64,000 nt of DNA, from contig CBDCWT010000017.1 of assembly GCA_965223305.1 (NCBI GenBank), forward strand, positions 1 through 64,000. The letters are read 5' to 3'. Every line of letters begins with the position of its first letter. The first letter of the stretch is position 1. This stretch comes from CBDCWT01 sp965223305 (GTDB lineage Bacteria > Planctomycetota > Planctomycetia > Pirellulales > Pirellulaceae). The notes beneath the pieces are model-generated. The model saw nothing but the letters and a program-made list of their open reading frames with translations. It made no database searches and was not told where the DNA came from. The position numbers and the translations under genes are program-made. Positions 36,211 through 46,312 of the stretch are shown here, piece by piece.

Positions 36211-38201
36211 TCTCGGATCTCCCCCAGGAAGGCTGTCGACCTCACGATGGCTATCACGAGTTCGCGAAACTGAAAACCAGAGGCCTCAAACGCTTGCAAG
36301 GCTGCGTCGATGTCCGTTTGATCAGCGGCCGTCTCAAGGCGGCCGGTTGCATATCGAAACAGCTGCTTCACCACACACCTTCGGCAGCTTGCATTGGCCG
36401 CTAGAATGGCGCCCAGCTGCCTCGGCGAGCTGAACTCCGAATTCTTAATGCCCCGTACGGATGCTGTCAAATCGAGATCCAGCTCGTGGACAGGCCATTT
36501 CACATTCCGATTTGGATTCACCACGGCGCCGGTGGGTATAACGGTCACTACGTGCTTCGAGCGATAGCGTCCGATTGCGTCGAATTGCTCCAAACCGAGC
36601 CCGATCGGGTCAATCAGCCGATGGCACGCTGCACAACTGGAATCCGACAAGTGGAGTTCAAGTCGTTGCCGATTCGTCAACGGGTGGTCTGTCGCGTTCG
36701 GAAGCGTCGCGTTGACACCCGGTGGCGGAGATGGGACTTCCTGACCCAGGAAGTGCTCGCGCACAAACAACCCGCGCTCGGTAGGAGACGTATCGGACGG
36801 CTTGCTGGTCAGTGTCAAGAAAAGGGCCGATCCCAGCACGCCGCCACCGCGGGGTGAGTCTTCCGGAAACTGGACCTTGCCGTACTCCTCGGTGGGTGGT
36901 GCAACGCCGTACAGACGCGCAAGGCGACTACTTACGAAGGCATAGTCCGCCGTGAAGAACTCCAAGAAGTTACGATCACTCCAAACGAGATACTCGAATA
37001 ACCGACGGACCTCCTCGGCCATGTCCACGACCAGCTCGTCCCCGAATTCAGGAAACAGCTGGCTTTCCCGGACGGCAGCAAAGAGCCGATCAAATCTCAG
37101 CCACTGGGCTAGAAACTCGTTGAGCGCTCCGCGGGCACGTGCGTCGTTCAGCATCTTTCGGGCTTGCCGTTCAATCGCTTCGCGAGTCGCAAGCTCACCA
37201 TTCGCCGCTGCGTGAAACAGGTCTTCATCCGGCATCGTGTTCCAAAGGAAATACGATAGTCGGCTGGCGATCCAATAGCCTTGCTGCGCACGGTCCGGTC
37301 CGTCTTCGAGATGAAACAAGAAGTTAGGGGACTGCAGCATCGCCTCCATCACCGCTTGTGCGCCGGTTTCGCGATCCCCGGTTTCCCTGGACTCCAATTC
37401 GAATAGCTTGTCATAGAGCTGCATCTCGGCAGGGCTGAGAGGTCGGCGAAACGCCCGGCGGCCGAAGGTTGATAGGAACCGCTCGCGAAACTCCGCGTTC
37501 GAGGCCCCGGGAGGAAGATCCGGCAAAAGCCCTCGCCGATCGCCGCCTAGAAAGGCGCGTCGAGCAACCTTCTCGGCAGCACGGTTCCACGACTCGACCA
37601 GCAACGGTGAAACGCTTTGGCCAGCGGCCTGGTTCATAAACCCATGATGAAAGTCTTCGGCCGGAAAACTGTCCGCCGGTTTCGTCCGCTCTCCCACAAG
37701 ATCCCGAAGCGTATTGTTGTACTCGCCGTGAGTCAGCCGGCGCAGCACGAGGGGAACACGGCGTCTTACTGGTCGCTCCTCGGGGAGTGCGATGTCGTCT
37801 TTGTAGCTGGACACGTAGAACACCCAGCTACGCAGCAGTTCCGCCTCCGCACTCTTGGGGTCGATAAGCTCTCCTCCGGTGTGCTCCAGCTGATTGGTTG
37901 GTTTCAGCAGTAGCAGCGAGCGATCAACGTTGTCGTCATCAACCAACTTTTTCAAACTCAGACCAAACCGAGCTATTTCAGTTCGTGAGGCATCAACAGG
38001 TGGAAACTGCAGCTCAGTGGTTGACGCCACCCCGTTGTCGTTGTGACATTCACGGCAATCGGCACTCTGCAGAATGGGATAGACCTCACGCACAAAGAAG
38101 CTGACGTCGGCGACCTTGGCCGCTTGCGGGTCCGCGAAGACTGACTTGATCGCGAGCGGCCAGATCAGCAAAACCAAAATGCGCAGGCGAGATGCTTGCA
38201 T
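36207..38201 (-). CDS. DUF1587/1588/1592/1595-type cytochrome c protein
   Basis: 664 residues with a signal peptide (LRILVLLIWPLAIKSVFA). Two covalent haem motifs are visible: CRECH near residue 49 and CAACH near residue 545 (followed by IDPIGLGLEQFDAIGRYR). Between them are the DUF1587 element (PLVLRRLTHGEYNNTLRDLV), DUF1595 (FGRRAFRRPLSPAEMQLYDK), DUF1592 (YWIASRLSYFLWNTMPDEDL) and DUF1588 (GVLGSALFLTLTSKPSDTSP), with DUF1585 at the end (ELVIAIVRSTAFLGEIRE). Translationally coupled to the DUF1552 gene. Probably periplasmic; role unknown. Confidence 0.92.
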   Translation of the reverse strand: MQASRLRILVLLIWPLAIKSVFADPQAAKVADVSFFVREVYPILQSADCRECHNDNGVASTTELQFPPVDASRTEIARFGLSLKKLVDDDNVDRSLLLLKPTNQLEHTGGELIDPKSAEAELLRSWVFYVSSYKDDIALPEERPVRRRVPLVLRRLTHGEYNNTLRDLVGERTKPADSFPAEDFHHGFMNQAAGQSVSPLLVESWNRAAEKVARRAFLGGDRRGLLPDLPPGASNAEFRERFLSTFGRRAFRRPLSPAEMQLYDKLFELESRETGDRETGAQAVMEAMLQSPNFLFHLEDGPDRAQQGYWIASRLSYFLWNTMPDEDLFHAAANGELATREAIERQARKMLNDARARGALNEFLAQWLRFDRLFAAVRESQLFPEFGDELVVDMAEEVRRLFEYLVWSDRNFLEFFTADYAFVSSRLARLYGVAPPTEEYGKVQFPEDSPRGGGVLGSALFLTLTSKPSDTSPTERGLFVREHFLGQEVPSPPPGVNATLPNATDHPLTNRQRLELHLSDSSCAACHRLIDPIGLGLEQFDAIGRYRSKHVVTVIPTGAVVNPNRNVKWPVHELDLDLTASVRGIKNSEFSSPRQLGAILAANASCRRCVVKQLFRYATGRLETAADQTDIDAALQAFEASGFQFRELVIAIVRSTAFLGEIRE

Positions 38202-38206
38202 AGACC

Positions 38207-39198
38207 CTACTCGGTTACGGAGACTTCCGGGGTTTCGATCGCTGGCAAACCAGCGGTCCCGACTACAATTCTCACACCCTCCAATTTAGAGAGGACCCGA
38301 ACACCATCTGCGTCAACATTCGGCGCCAAACCCAGCCGGATTTCCCGAAGACGTGTGAGTGAGGCCAGCGCCATCAGGCTCTCGGAACTAACCGGCGTGC
38401 GACTGAGGTCAAGTAACTCAAGATTCGTAAGCCCCTTCAGCGCAGACAGGTCTCTCAGTTCCGTGCGAATTGCATCGGGCGCGCTTGGGCTGTCCGCACC
38501 GCGATCGTTGACGTTGGCTCCGTGCAATCGAAGGACTTTCAACTGCTTCAATGTGCCGATCTTCCTCAGATTGGGCTCGCTCAGCGGCAGTCCCCAGAGC
38601 CCCGAGTCGGCCTGCTGTATTCCACTCACATCAAGATCAACCAACGCAGGTAGCAGTGGAAGAAACGAGATGCACGAGCCGTCCAGGCGATTGCCCCCCA
38701 TCGCAAGCCTTCTCGAGCTTCTGCAGCGAACCCAAATGTTCGAATCCATCGTCGTCTATTGCTGTGAATGAGATATCGAGCGAGCGCAGCTCGGTCAGCC
38801 GGGCAATCGATTCCAGCGAGCGACTCGTGATCTTGGTGCCCTGAAGATCCAGATGTTCCAAGCGACTCCAGTTCGAGAGACGAGCCACGCCACTGTCGCT
38901 GACACGCTCGGCGTAGTAGAGATTTAGCTCGGCGGACGTCCGGGAGTTCTACAATGTGTTCGAGGCCCAGATTCGTAACTCGCGTGTGTGAAAGATCGAG
39001 CTTCCGCAAACGCTTGTAATTTGCAATTCGCCGCAAGTCCACGTCTGTAATCCAAGACGAAGACAGGTTGACCTCAACGACGTATCCGTCGTCGTCTGCT
39101 TTCCACTGCCCCCCTTGAGCTGAGATCCAGGCGGAGTCTTCGACCGCCGACATTAACGCAAGGGTGCAAGTGGCTAAGTAGGTAATAGGCGTCGACAT
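38207..39198 (-). pseudogene. Secreted LRR protein A, two frameshifts
   Basis: Starts MSTPITYLATCTLALMSA (signal peptide) at 39198, one base after the stop of LRR gene B. The reading runs through KRLRKLDLSHTRVTNLGLEH, shifts near 38940 to RVSDSGVARLSNWSRLEHLD, shifts again near 38705 to the final frame (GNRLDGSCISFLPLLPAL ... RTPVSSESLMALASLTRLRE). All three frames give regular ~24-residue leucine-rich repeats, so the original product was one LRR protein of about 330 residues. It ends 5 bp before the cytochrome gene, so it belongs to that operon. Confidence 0.75.
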
Positions 39199-39199
39199 C

Positions 39200-41132
39200 T
39201 CATGTGCGGCGTCGGTTGGGCAACGCGGATTCCTCTTCCCACTCGATTTGGCAGTCTGGCAGTGCACTCTTGAGCGAATCCACTCCAGCCCTGCGTTATG
39301 AACGTGTGATACAACCTGAGCCGCTTTAGCTGCCGACAGTATTTCAGAACTTGCACCCCGCTGTCGGTAACATCCGCGCTGTCAATACTCAGATCCTCGA
39401 GCTTCTGAAGACGACGAACGGGTTGAAGCCCCTCATCGCTCAACTCTGCATAATCAACGTTTAGCCGGCGCAACTTGGGAAGCTTAGCGATCGCGGGAGA
39501 AACCCGAGTCGCCAATGTGGGCGCGAAATAGATCTAGATCACGCAGCTGTCTGAGGTTCGCGAGATGCTCGACACCTTGATCATCGAACCGACCGTCGCG
39601 CAAGTAGAGAGCTTCCAAATTCGCGAGGCGACCAACTGTCTTTTAGGCCGTCGTTATTGATGTCCACGCCCGACAGATCGAGATGTGTCAACTGGCGCAT
39701 CTCTACCAGCCGCTGGACCCCTGCCGAAGTGATGTCCGTGTAGGCGAGCGACAACCGGCAAAGGCCCTTGATCGCAGCCACGTGGAACCAGTCCTTCGTC
39801 GCGCACCGGCGCGCCGTTCAACCGCAGCTCGTTCAGTTTCTCTAGGTGTACGAGATGAACGAGTCCGGGGACCTTCGACATAGGTGTTTACAAGGTTCAG
39901 TTTGCGCAGCTCACGTAGAGAAGCGAGATGCGCTAGGCCCTCGTCCGACACCGCCGTGCCGCTCAGGACAAGCTCTTCAAGTCCAAGCCATCGCGAAATC
40001 TGAGCAAGACCCAGATTCCCAATCTCCGTGGCTGAGGCATCGAGCACCCGCAGTTCCTTTAGGAGCCCCAGGTCATCGAGGAGCGAGTCGGACAGTGGTG
40101 TTGCTGCTAAACCGATGCTGACGAGTCGACCACCAGCCGTGCTGCTCGTGCCGCCCATCGCCTCCACCCACCTGGCGATGTCCTCAGAGTTTCTTCCGGC
40201 AATCTTTGGAATCTCTTGCCGACCTTGCGGCGATGCTCGATGAACTCGAAAGCCGCACGTGTCAGTGTCGACTGTAGGTGTTCGATCCCGGTGCGGGATA
40301 CGCGCGTGTAGCGGAGGTCGACTTCACGAAGGCGGGTCAGCGGTCTAAGCCGGTCGATGCCGGCGTTGGTGACCTTCGTGCGATACAGGTTAAGGTACTC
40401 CAACTCTCGTAGCTGTTGCAGATACTCCAAACTGGCATCCGTGATCATCGTGCCCATCAAACTGAGTTTCCGCAGTCCTGAAGCTGGGCCAAGTGAGACA
40501 CACCTTTGTCGGTGATCCGAGTGCCGTGTAAGTCGAGTTCCTCAAGTTCCTGCAAGCCGCGCAATTCAGGTAGTCCGTCATCTGTGACGAACGTACTTCC
40601 AATCAAGAGCCGACGGAGACCGGCAGTCGTGGACAGATTCGCTAAACCGTCGTCGTTGAAATCGGTCAATGTCGCATCGAGTGCCACGAGCTGCTGGAAG
40701 GCAGCCAATCCGTGGCCGGTAATGTTGGTCTGTCCAACTCCCAGCTCACGAAGGTTGGTGAGACTTTGCATCTGCGCGATACCGGCGTCACCAAAGCGGA
40801 TCCTGCGCCAGAAGTGGTCGCTAAAGGTCAACTTTTGGATAGATTGAATCGAGGCGATGTATCGAATGTCGCTGCTGCGGTCCTCGCTATCGTGTGCATG
40901 ACGATTCCAAATTGGTCCAGCCAAGCGGAGCTCGCGCAAGTGCTCAAGTCCGGCCAGACGCGCGAGGTCTTTCGTTTCGGCGAAAGTGCCCACCAGGTCA
41001 ACGACTTCAACTTCAAAATCGTGTTCCGGCAGTTGGGACAGGTCCTGAACCCGCCCGCCGCGTTCCTCGGAGCACAAGCTCACCGCCCAAGAAAAGCACC
41101 CACTCTGCAACTTGGCGGTCCTGTGAGCTCAT
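39200..41132 (-). pseudogene. LRR protein B, about eight frameshifts
   Basis: The start is probably the ATG at 41132 (MSSQDRQVAEWVLFLGGELV). The LRR pattern then hops between frames, with shifts near 41070, 40480, 40180, 39880, 39790, 39640, 39510 and 39290, ending SLKSALPDCQIEWEEES with TGA at 39200. A second 'RWVEAMGG' element near 40150 resembles the N-terminal cap. Each segment continues the repeat register, e.g. LEELDLHGTRITDKGVSHLA, LEYLNLYRTKVTNAGIDRLR, LEELVLSGTAVSDEGLAHLA. The intact product would have about 640 residues. Either a fresh pseudogene or locally poor sequence. Confidence 0.7.
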
Positions 41133-41217
41133 CGTCGTGTTCTTCCGATCACTCCACCCAGTTTGGCGACAGACCGCCGCTAGTTTAGAGGGATCAGAGC
41201 CAAATGTCACGCCGCAC

Positions 41218-43050
41218 GGTTTGTGGCCGCCTCGACAACCAGCGGCGGGTTACCCATCGCACCCGCTGCAACAGTCGTGTAAGCCACTCGGGAGGGCGAG
41301 GCTCCTGCCGAGCCGAGTTGCATCAGAGTGCCGGTAACGCGTGGAAACCGTGGGCTAACGCCCAGCGGCTGATTTTGCATCGCGGTCCCGGGCCATCCTG
41401 TTGGTCATGTTGATCCTGTCACACAATCAGAAGACAGGATCAACATGATGAACAGGATTGATGGGGACGCCAACCAGCTGCGGGTTACCCCATCATACCC
41501 GCTGCAACAGTCGTGTAAGACGTTCGGGAGGGCGAGGCTCCTGCCGAGCCGAGATACATCAGAGTGCCGGTTACGGGGTGGAAACCGTGGGCTAACGCCA
41601 GCGGCTGATTTTGTATCGCGGTCCGGGCCATCCTAGTAGATCCTGTCAAACAATCAGAAGACAGGATCAACATGATGAACAGGATTGATGGGACGGCAAC
41701 CAGCGGCGGGTTACCCCATCATACCCGCTGCAACAGTCGTGTAAGACACTCGGGACCGCGAGGCTCCTGCCGAGCCGAGGCGCGTCGAAGTGCCGTAACC
41801 GGTGGAAACCGTGGGCTAACGCCCAGCGGCTGATTTTGTATCGCGGTCCGGGCCATCCTGTTGATCATGTAGATCCTGTCACACAATCAGAAGACAGGAT
41901 CAACATGATGAACAGGATTGATGGGACGCCAACCAGCTGCGGGTTACCCCATCATACCGCTGCAACAGTCGTGTAAGACGCTCGGGAGGGCGAGGCTCCT
42001 GCCGAGCCGAGGCGCATCAGAGTGCCGGTAACCGATGGAAACCGTGGGCTAACGCCAGCGGCTGATTTGTGTCACGGTCTCGGGCCATCCTGTTGATCAT
42101 GTAGATCCTGTCAAACAATCAGAAGACAGGATCAACATGATGAACTGGATTGATGGAACGGCAACCAGCGGCGGGTTACCCCATCATACCCGCTGCAACA
42201 GTCGTGTAAGACGCTCGGGAGGGCGAGGCTCCTGCCGAGCCGAGGCGCATCGAAGCACCGGTAACCGGTGGAAACCGTGGGCTAACGCCCAGCGGCTGAT
42301 TTTGTATCGCGGTCCGGGCCATCCTGTAGATCCTGTCAAACAATCAGAAGATAGGATCAACATGATGAACAGGATTGATGGGACGCCAACCAGCTGCGGG
42401 TTACCCCATCATACCCGCTGCAACAGTCGTGTAAGACACTCGGGACCGCGAGGCTCCTGCCGAGCCGAGGCGCATCAGAGTGCCGGTAACCGGTGGAAAC
42501 CGTGGGCTAACGCCCAGCGGCTGATTTTGTATCGCGGTCCGGGCCATCCTGTTGATCATGTAGATCCTGTCACACAATCAGAAGACAGGATCAACATGAT
42601 GAACAGGATTGATGGAACGGCAACCAGCGGCGGGTTACCCCATCATACCCGCTGCAACAGTCGTGTAAGACGTTCGGGAGGGCGAGGCTCCTGCCGAGCC
42701 GAGGCGCGTCGAAGCGCCGGTAACCGGTAGAAACCGTGGGCTAACGCCCAGCGGCTGATTTTGTATCGCGGTCTCGGGCCATCCTGTTGATCATGTAGAT
42801 CCTGTCACACAATCAGAAGACAGGATCAACAGGATGAACAGGATTGATGGGACGCCAACCAGCTGCGGGTTACCCCATCATACCCGCTGCAACAGTCGTG
42901 TAAGACGCTCGGGAGGGCGAGGCTCCTGCCGAGCCGAGGCGCATCGAAGCACCGGTAACCGGTGGAAACCGTGGGCTAACGCCCAGCGGCTGATTTGTGT
43001 CACGGTCCCGGGCCGTCCTGGCGGTTCTGTAAATCCTGTCAAGAGAAGTG
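41218..43050. repeat. Tandem array of ~230-bp repeats with hairpin
   Basis: Seven units marked by 'aacaggattg' (or aactggattg) at 41451, 41678, 41911, 42143, 42368, 42602 and 42837, plus a partial first unit; periods are 225-235 bp. Each unit contains the inverted repeat gatcctgtc ... gacaggatc (hairpin with ~12-nt loop), a ggcgaggctcctgccgagcc block and a cgtgggctaacgcccagcgg block. The frame that runs through three units (42137-42730) exists because some periods are multiples of three; it is not taken as a gene. Blocks of this kind are scattered in planctomycete genomes. Confidence 0.9.
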
Positions 43051-43078
43051 TCAGTACGTCCATCAACCCGGGGTCTGC

Positions 43079-44245
43079 TCACCGTGTATGTTCTGGGCCA
43101 ATGAGGCGAAGGAAGTCCGCCGCGATCCTCCTCTCCCTCGCTTCATCATGCGTGAGCCGTTGAACGAGCGCATCAACCGCTCGCCGATCACCATCAATCT
43201 TCCATATTGCCATGGCGACGCTAGCCTGGTGAGACTCATTTGGATCGTGCAGTGCTGCAAGAAGGATCGGCAGCGCTCCTTTCGCATCGGGGCCTATCTC
43301 CCACAACGCGCGGACAACCGAGTGGTGAAAGCGTTGGTCAGGGTCGTCGTAGAACCGAAGGAGTGCCGGAACAACCACGTCGGCCGGATCCGCAAGGCGC
43401 CCAAGAGCGTCGGCTGCGCGGCATCGTGTCTCTTGCTGGTCTGCCGACAGCAATTGGATCAGCTTCGGTGCAGCAGCTGGTCCGAGGGGTTGGTCGCGCA
43501 CTGCCAGGGTGTCGGTAAGCGACCATTCGCTGTTGTTCTGCAACGCCGAGATGAACTGATCAAGCGTTCCAAACCTCTTTCTGGCGAACATCACTTTGCA
43601 GCTCGGCAACGCCTCTACTAGCTCTTTGATGCCTGTTTCTGTGATCGACGTTCCAGTTGTCCAGAACATCTCAAGGGACTTAAGTTTGGAAAGATGCGGT
43701 ATCGCCGCGTCTGTGATCTGCCGACTCGCGATCTTGAGGACTTTCAAGTTTTGTAGCTGTGAAAGAGAGTCCATCCCCGAATCTGTGATGGCCGTGTTGA
43801 AGAGAATCAACACTTCGAGCGACTGTGCGCGCGAAAGATGCGCAAGTCCCTGGTCGGTGATTAACGGCGGACAGTAGGACTCGTTTCCGCGGTTTGATAC
43901 CGCATACGTCGTTTTCCCGCCCACCGAGAAGTTGGTTCTGATTCGTTTCAGGCGCGACAGTCTCGCAAGCTCTGCCAAATGGCCGTCTGACAGCATGCGA
44001 TAGGGCGCAGCAACCCCAACTGTGCGACCGAGAGATTCTGGACCAAGCGAATCCTGGAGGATTGCGGGGACAGTGAACCAGCGGCCGAAAATCGACTCAT
44101 GGGCACTCCACCCTCCGGCTTCCTTCACTGCCAATAGCGCCCGGTGTTCTTTTCCAGCTTGATGAGCTAGGTGGCCAACGGCTAGGGCAACCATCGCGGT
44201 GACGATCAAGAAGGCCCGCAAGCTATAACGGAAACGCGGAATCAT
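43079..44245 (-). CDS. Membrane-anchored LRR and HEAT-repeat protein
   Basis: About 388 residues from the ATG at 44245; an ATG at 44317 would add 24 basic residues before the helix. The N-terminus MIPRFRYSLRAFLIVTAMVA is the RxSLRxxL/transmembrane leader common to planctomycete membrane proteins. Residues about 90-220 are leucine-rich repeats (SLEVLILFNTAITDSGMDSL, NLKVLKIASRQITDAAIPHL). Residues about 260-385 are HEAT-like repeats (AADALGRLADPADVVVPALL, VVRALWEIGPDAKGALPILL). A protein-interaction scaffold is likely. This gene, unlike the two LRR genes upstream of the cytochrome, is free of frameshifts. Confidence 0.8.
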   Translation of the reverse strand: MIPRFRYSLRAFLIVTAMVALAVGHLAHQAGKEHRALLAVKEAGGWSAHESIFGRWFTVPAILQDSLGPESLGRTVGVAAPYRMLSDGHLAELARLSRLKRIRTNFSVGGKTTYAVSNRGNESYCPPLITDQGLAHLSRAQSLEVLILFNTAITDSGMDSLSQLQNLKVLKIASRQITDAAIPHLSKLKSLEMFWTTGTSITETGIKELVEALPSCKVMFARKRFGTLDQFISALQNNSEWSLTDTLAVRDQPLGPAAAPKLIQLLSADQQETRCRAADALGRLADPADVVVPALLRFYDDPDQRFHHSVVRALWEIGPDAKGALPILLAALHDPNESHQASVAMAIWKIDGDRRAVDALVQRLTHDEARERRIAADFLRLIGPEHTR

Positions 44246-44331
44246 GATCAGTCGTTTCTTTTGACGCACTCGGCTACACCTGATTGCCGCATGAAACGTG
44301 CTATGCTCGCGCCGCAAATCAGCCGGAATGC

Positions 44332-44520
44332 GTTAGCATCCGGTTTGCGGTAGGAACCGTGGGCCGATGCCCAGCGGCTGATGTTGTATCATGGGCCATC
44401 CTGTTGATCCTGTAAATCCTGTCAAGAAAGGCAAAAGACAGGATCAACATGATGAACAGGATTGGGGGACGGCAACCAGTGGCGGGTTGCCCATCACGCT
44501 GCAACAGTCATGCAGCAAAC
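44332..44520. repeat. Partial outlying copy of the ~230-bp repeat
   Basis: It contains cgtgggccgatgcccagcgg, cctgttgatcctgtaaatcctgt, the hairpin's second arm gacaggatcaacatgatgaa and cggcaaccagtggcgggttg, in the same order as in the 41.2-43.05 kb array, but lacks the middle block. It lies on the other side of the LRR/HEAT gene, so that gene is flanked by the repeat. Confidence 0.75.
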
Positions 44521-44622
44521 CGCCTCGACAACAACGCGCTCCAGCAGACATCTTGTCGGTTGGCATGATTAACTATTGCTCGGCTTGCCAAGTACGACTA
44601 CGCCCCGGCATCACCCCGTACG

Positions 44623-45486
44623 CTACGGCCCGGGCCATTTGTCGCGCAACGCGTCCAACTGGACATCGTCAAGTATGGAGCGCAGTTGGTGCTCTGGGAG
44701 CTGGGAGAGCGCGTTCAGCAACATCGCGACATCGCTTTCTCCAACGCCCTCAAGCGGTTGGGATGTTTCAACCAGCAGGTCGATCAAGCGCTCTCGCTGT
44801 TCACCGCGTAGCGGCATCCCACGTTCAAGTTTCGCAATCGACAGTCCAAGCCGCGCTTCATAATGGTATCGCTCACGCTTGCGCTGTTCCTCCACATACT
44901 TCTGTCGCTGAACCGGATCAAGCGTTCCTTCGACAGATCGGTAGAAGAACGACGACTTGGTAAAGAACTCAGAATCGACCTCCTTGAAGAGTTCTTGAAT
45001 ATTGGGCCAGATGGCGATCATTCGATCGCGATTACCCCAAGCCAGTACGTAGTTGCCTCGTGCAACTCCTACCCGTTCCCAGAACTTTCGGATGTCACCC
45101 TGCCCGGCCAAGGTGAGCTTTGCTCTTTGAGCGGAGGTGAGCCCACAGAGCTGGTCGACTCCTGCTAGGTGGGTTGCCAACATCGCTTCTAGTCTCTCGC
45201 TGTACCGACCGGGAAACATCTCGTCGAACTGGCTTGCCGCTTTCGCCCGCTCATCCTCTTGAGCGGCATCTTGCGCCCCAGCCGGGTAGCAAACAACGTG
45301 GCACGCAGCCAAACATACGAAAACAAAGCGGCTCACGGCGGCTCGACTGATGATCGTACCAATGGCTCCTGCCGGTCGAACCGCTTCACGGCACCAGAGG
45401 AATCGAATACCTGCGCGCCGTTTACTCTGCATCGCGGGTTTACTAACCGTCATTCTCGCCCGCCTCCACGCTATCTGTCCCGACAT
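44623..45486 (-). CDS. Secreted protein, unknown (pair member 2)
   Basis: 287 residues. The start is uncertain: the first ATG overlaps the upstream gene by 44 bp, and an internal hydrophobic segment (FVFVCLAACHVVCYPAGA, about residues 54-71) looks like a signal peptide after an overlong N-terminus. The mature part is helical: LEAMLATHLAGVDQLCGLTS, QRAKLTLAGQGDIRKFWERV, RGEQRERLIDLLVETSQPLE. It shares with the upstream protein the pattern 'CGLTSAQRxKL ... QRxRL'. No family named. Confidence 0.65.
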   Translation of the reverse strand: MSGQIAWRRARMTVSKPAMQSKRRAGIRFLWCREAVRPAGAIGTIISRAAVSRFVFVCLAACHVVCYPAGAQDAAQEDERAKAASQFDEMFPGRYSERLEAMLATHLAGVDQLCGLTSAQRAKLTLAGQGDIRKFWERVGVARGNYVLAWGNRDRMIAIWPNIQELFKEVDSEFFTKSSFFYRSVEGTLDPVQRQKYVEEQRKRERYHYEARLGLSIAKLERGMPLRGEQRERLIDLLVETSQPLEGVGESDVAMLLNALSQLPEHQLRSILDDVQLDALRDKWPGP

Positions 45487-46312
45487 CGTCTAGCTCACCG
45501 ACAACGACTGGCAACTGCCCAAGATCCAGGGTTAGAGGAACTGCAAAACTATGTTTTCGAGACAGTCGCCACGCCTTGACTTGCGCCGGTGTCAGCAAAG
45601 GGACGAGATGCTGGTCCGGAATACCAGGCAACTGCCCCGCCCCGTTGATCGAGTTAGGAATCACCTTATCCCAAACGTCCAGCCAGTTCTGTGCGAGCGT
45701 CAGCGCAAGTCGATCCCGCTGCTCGGTACTAAGCACCAATCGCCGGTCGATGGCTGCAACGATGGCCTTGATGGATACGGACTTCCTGTATTCTCCACGG
45801 CGAGCAACTTCTCGCTGGTACTTTGCGGCTTGGTCAGCGTGGAGCTCCTGAGAAACCGCCCTAGCGACTGCCGCACCAACCAGACGCCTAGGCGCCATGA
45901 GGTGGTCAGTGCGACGATCTCGAGCCCCGGTCCACGTTTGGATCAACGCAAAACGGCGGACGACTTGAGGTAGCGCCTCGTCGAGGTTGTTTCGGAGGGC
46001 ACGTTGTCTCTCGCTATCCAGAACACAGAGACGACCGAGGCAAGACAATTCGGCCGCAACGAGCGAGCGAAACCGCGGAAGACATCTCTTTTCCAGGTCC
46101 AAGAGCCTCGCTTGCTCGGTGGGCGACAAGTCCTCGATGCGGGACGTTTCCGCTTCGGCTGGGATGTCGCCAATCCTGGGGGCATTTTCGTAGCCCACCG
46201 GAGGTTCGGCGTCACATCGTAAAACGACGTAGAGCAGAATACCTGCCGCAAGGTAGAGTTTGGTCAGCACAGGTCGCCTACCGTTTCGGACCGAGAGAGT
46301 CCATGACGTCAC
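45443..46312 (-). CDS. Secreted protein, unknown (pair member 1)
   Basis: 289 residues with a hydrophobic leader (VLTKLYLAAGILLYVVLRCD), then helical segments: FRSLVAAELSCLGRLCVLDS, ERQRALRNNLDEALPQVVRR, STEQRDRLALTLAQNWLDVW and LLTPAQVKAWRLSRKHSFAV. The 'E-L-x-x-L-C-x-L-x-x-x-Q-R-x-x-L' pattern is also present in the following gene, so the two are distant paralogues. It overlaps both neighbours (35 and 44 bp), so the three genes form an operon. Confidence 0.7.
   Translation of the reverse strand: MTSWTLSVRNGRRPVLTKLYLAAGILLYVVLRCDAEPPVGYENAPRIGDIPAEAETSRIEDLSPTEQARLLDLEKRCLPRFRSLVAAELSCLGRLCVLDSERQRALRNNLDEALPQVVRRFALIQTWTGARDRRTDHLMAPRRLVGAAVARAVSQELHADQAAKYQREVARRGEYRKSVSIKAIVAAIDRRLVLSTEQRDRLALTLAQNWLDVWDKVIPNSINGAGQLPGIPDQHLVPLLTPAQVKAWRLSRKHSFAVPLTLDLGQLPVVVGELDDVGTDSVEAGENDG

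Noticed and set aside
42137..42730. 197-codon frame with internal repeats
   Set aside because: It runs through the ~230-bp tandem array only where unit lengths keep phase. It has no start context and no protein features.
41218..43050. CRISPR array
   Set aside because: Units of 225-235 bp are similar throughout, with no short constant repeat alternating with unique spacers, and no cas genes are near.
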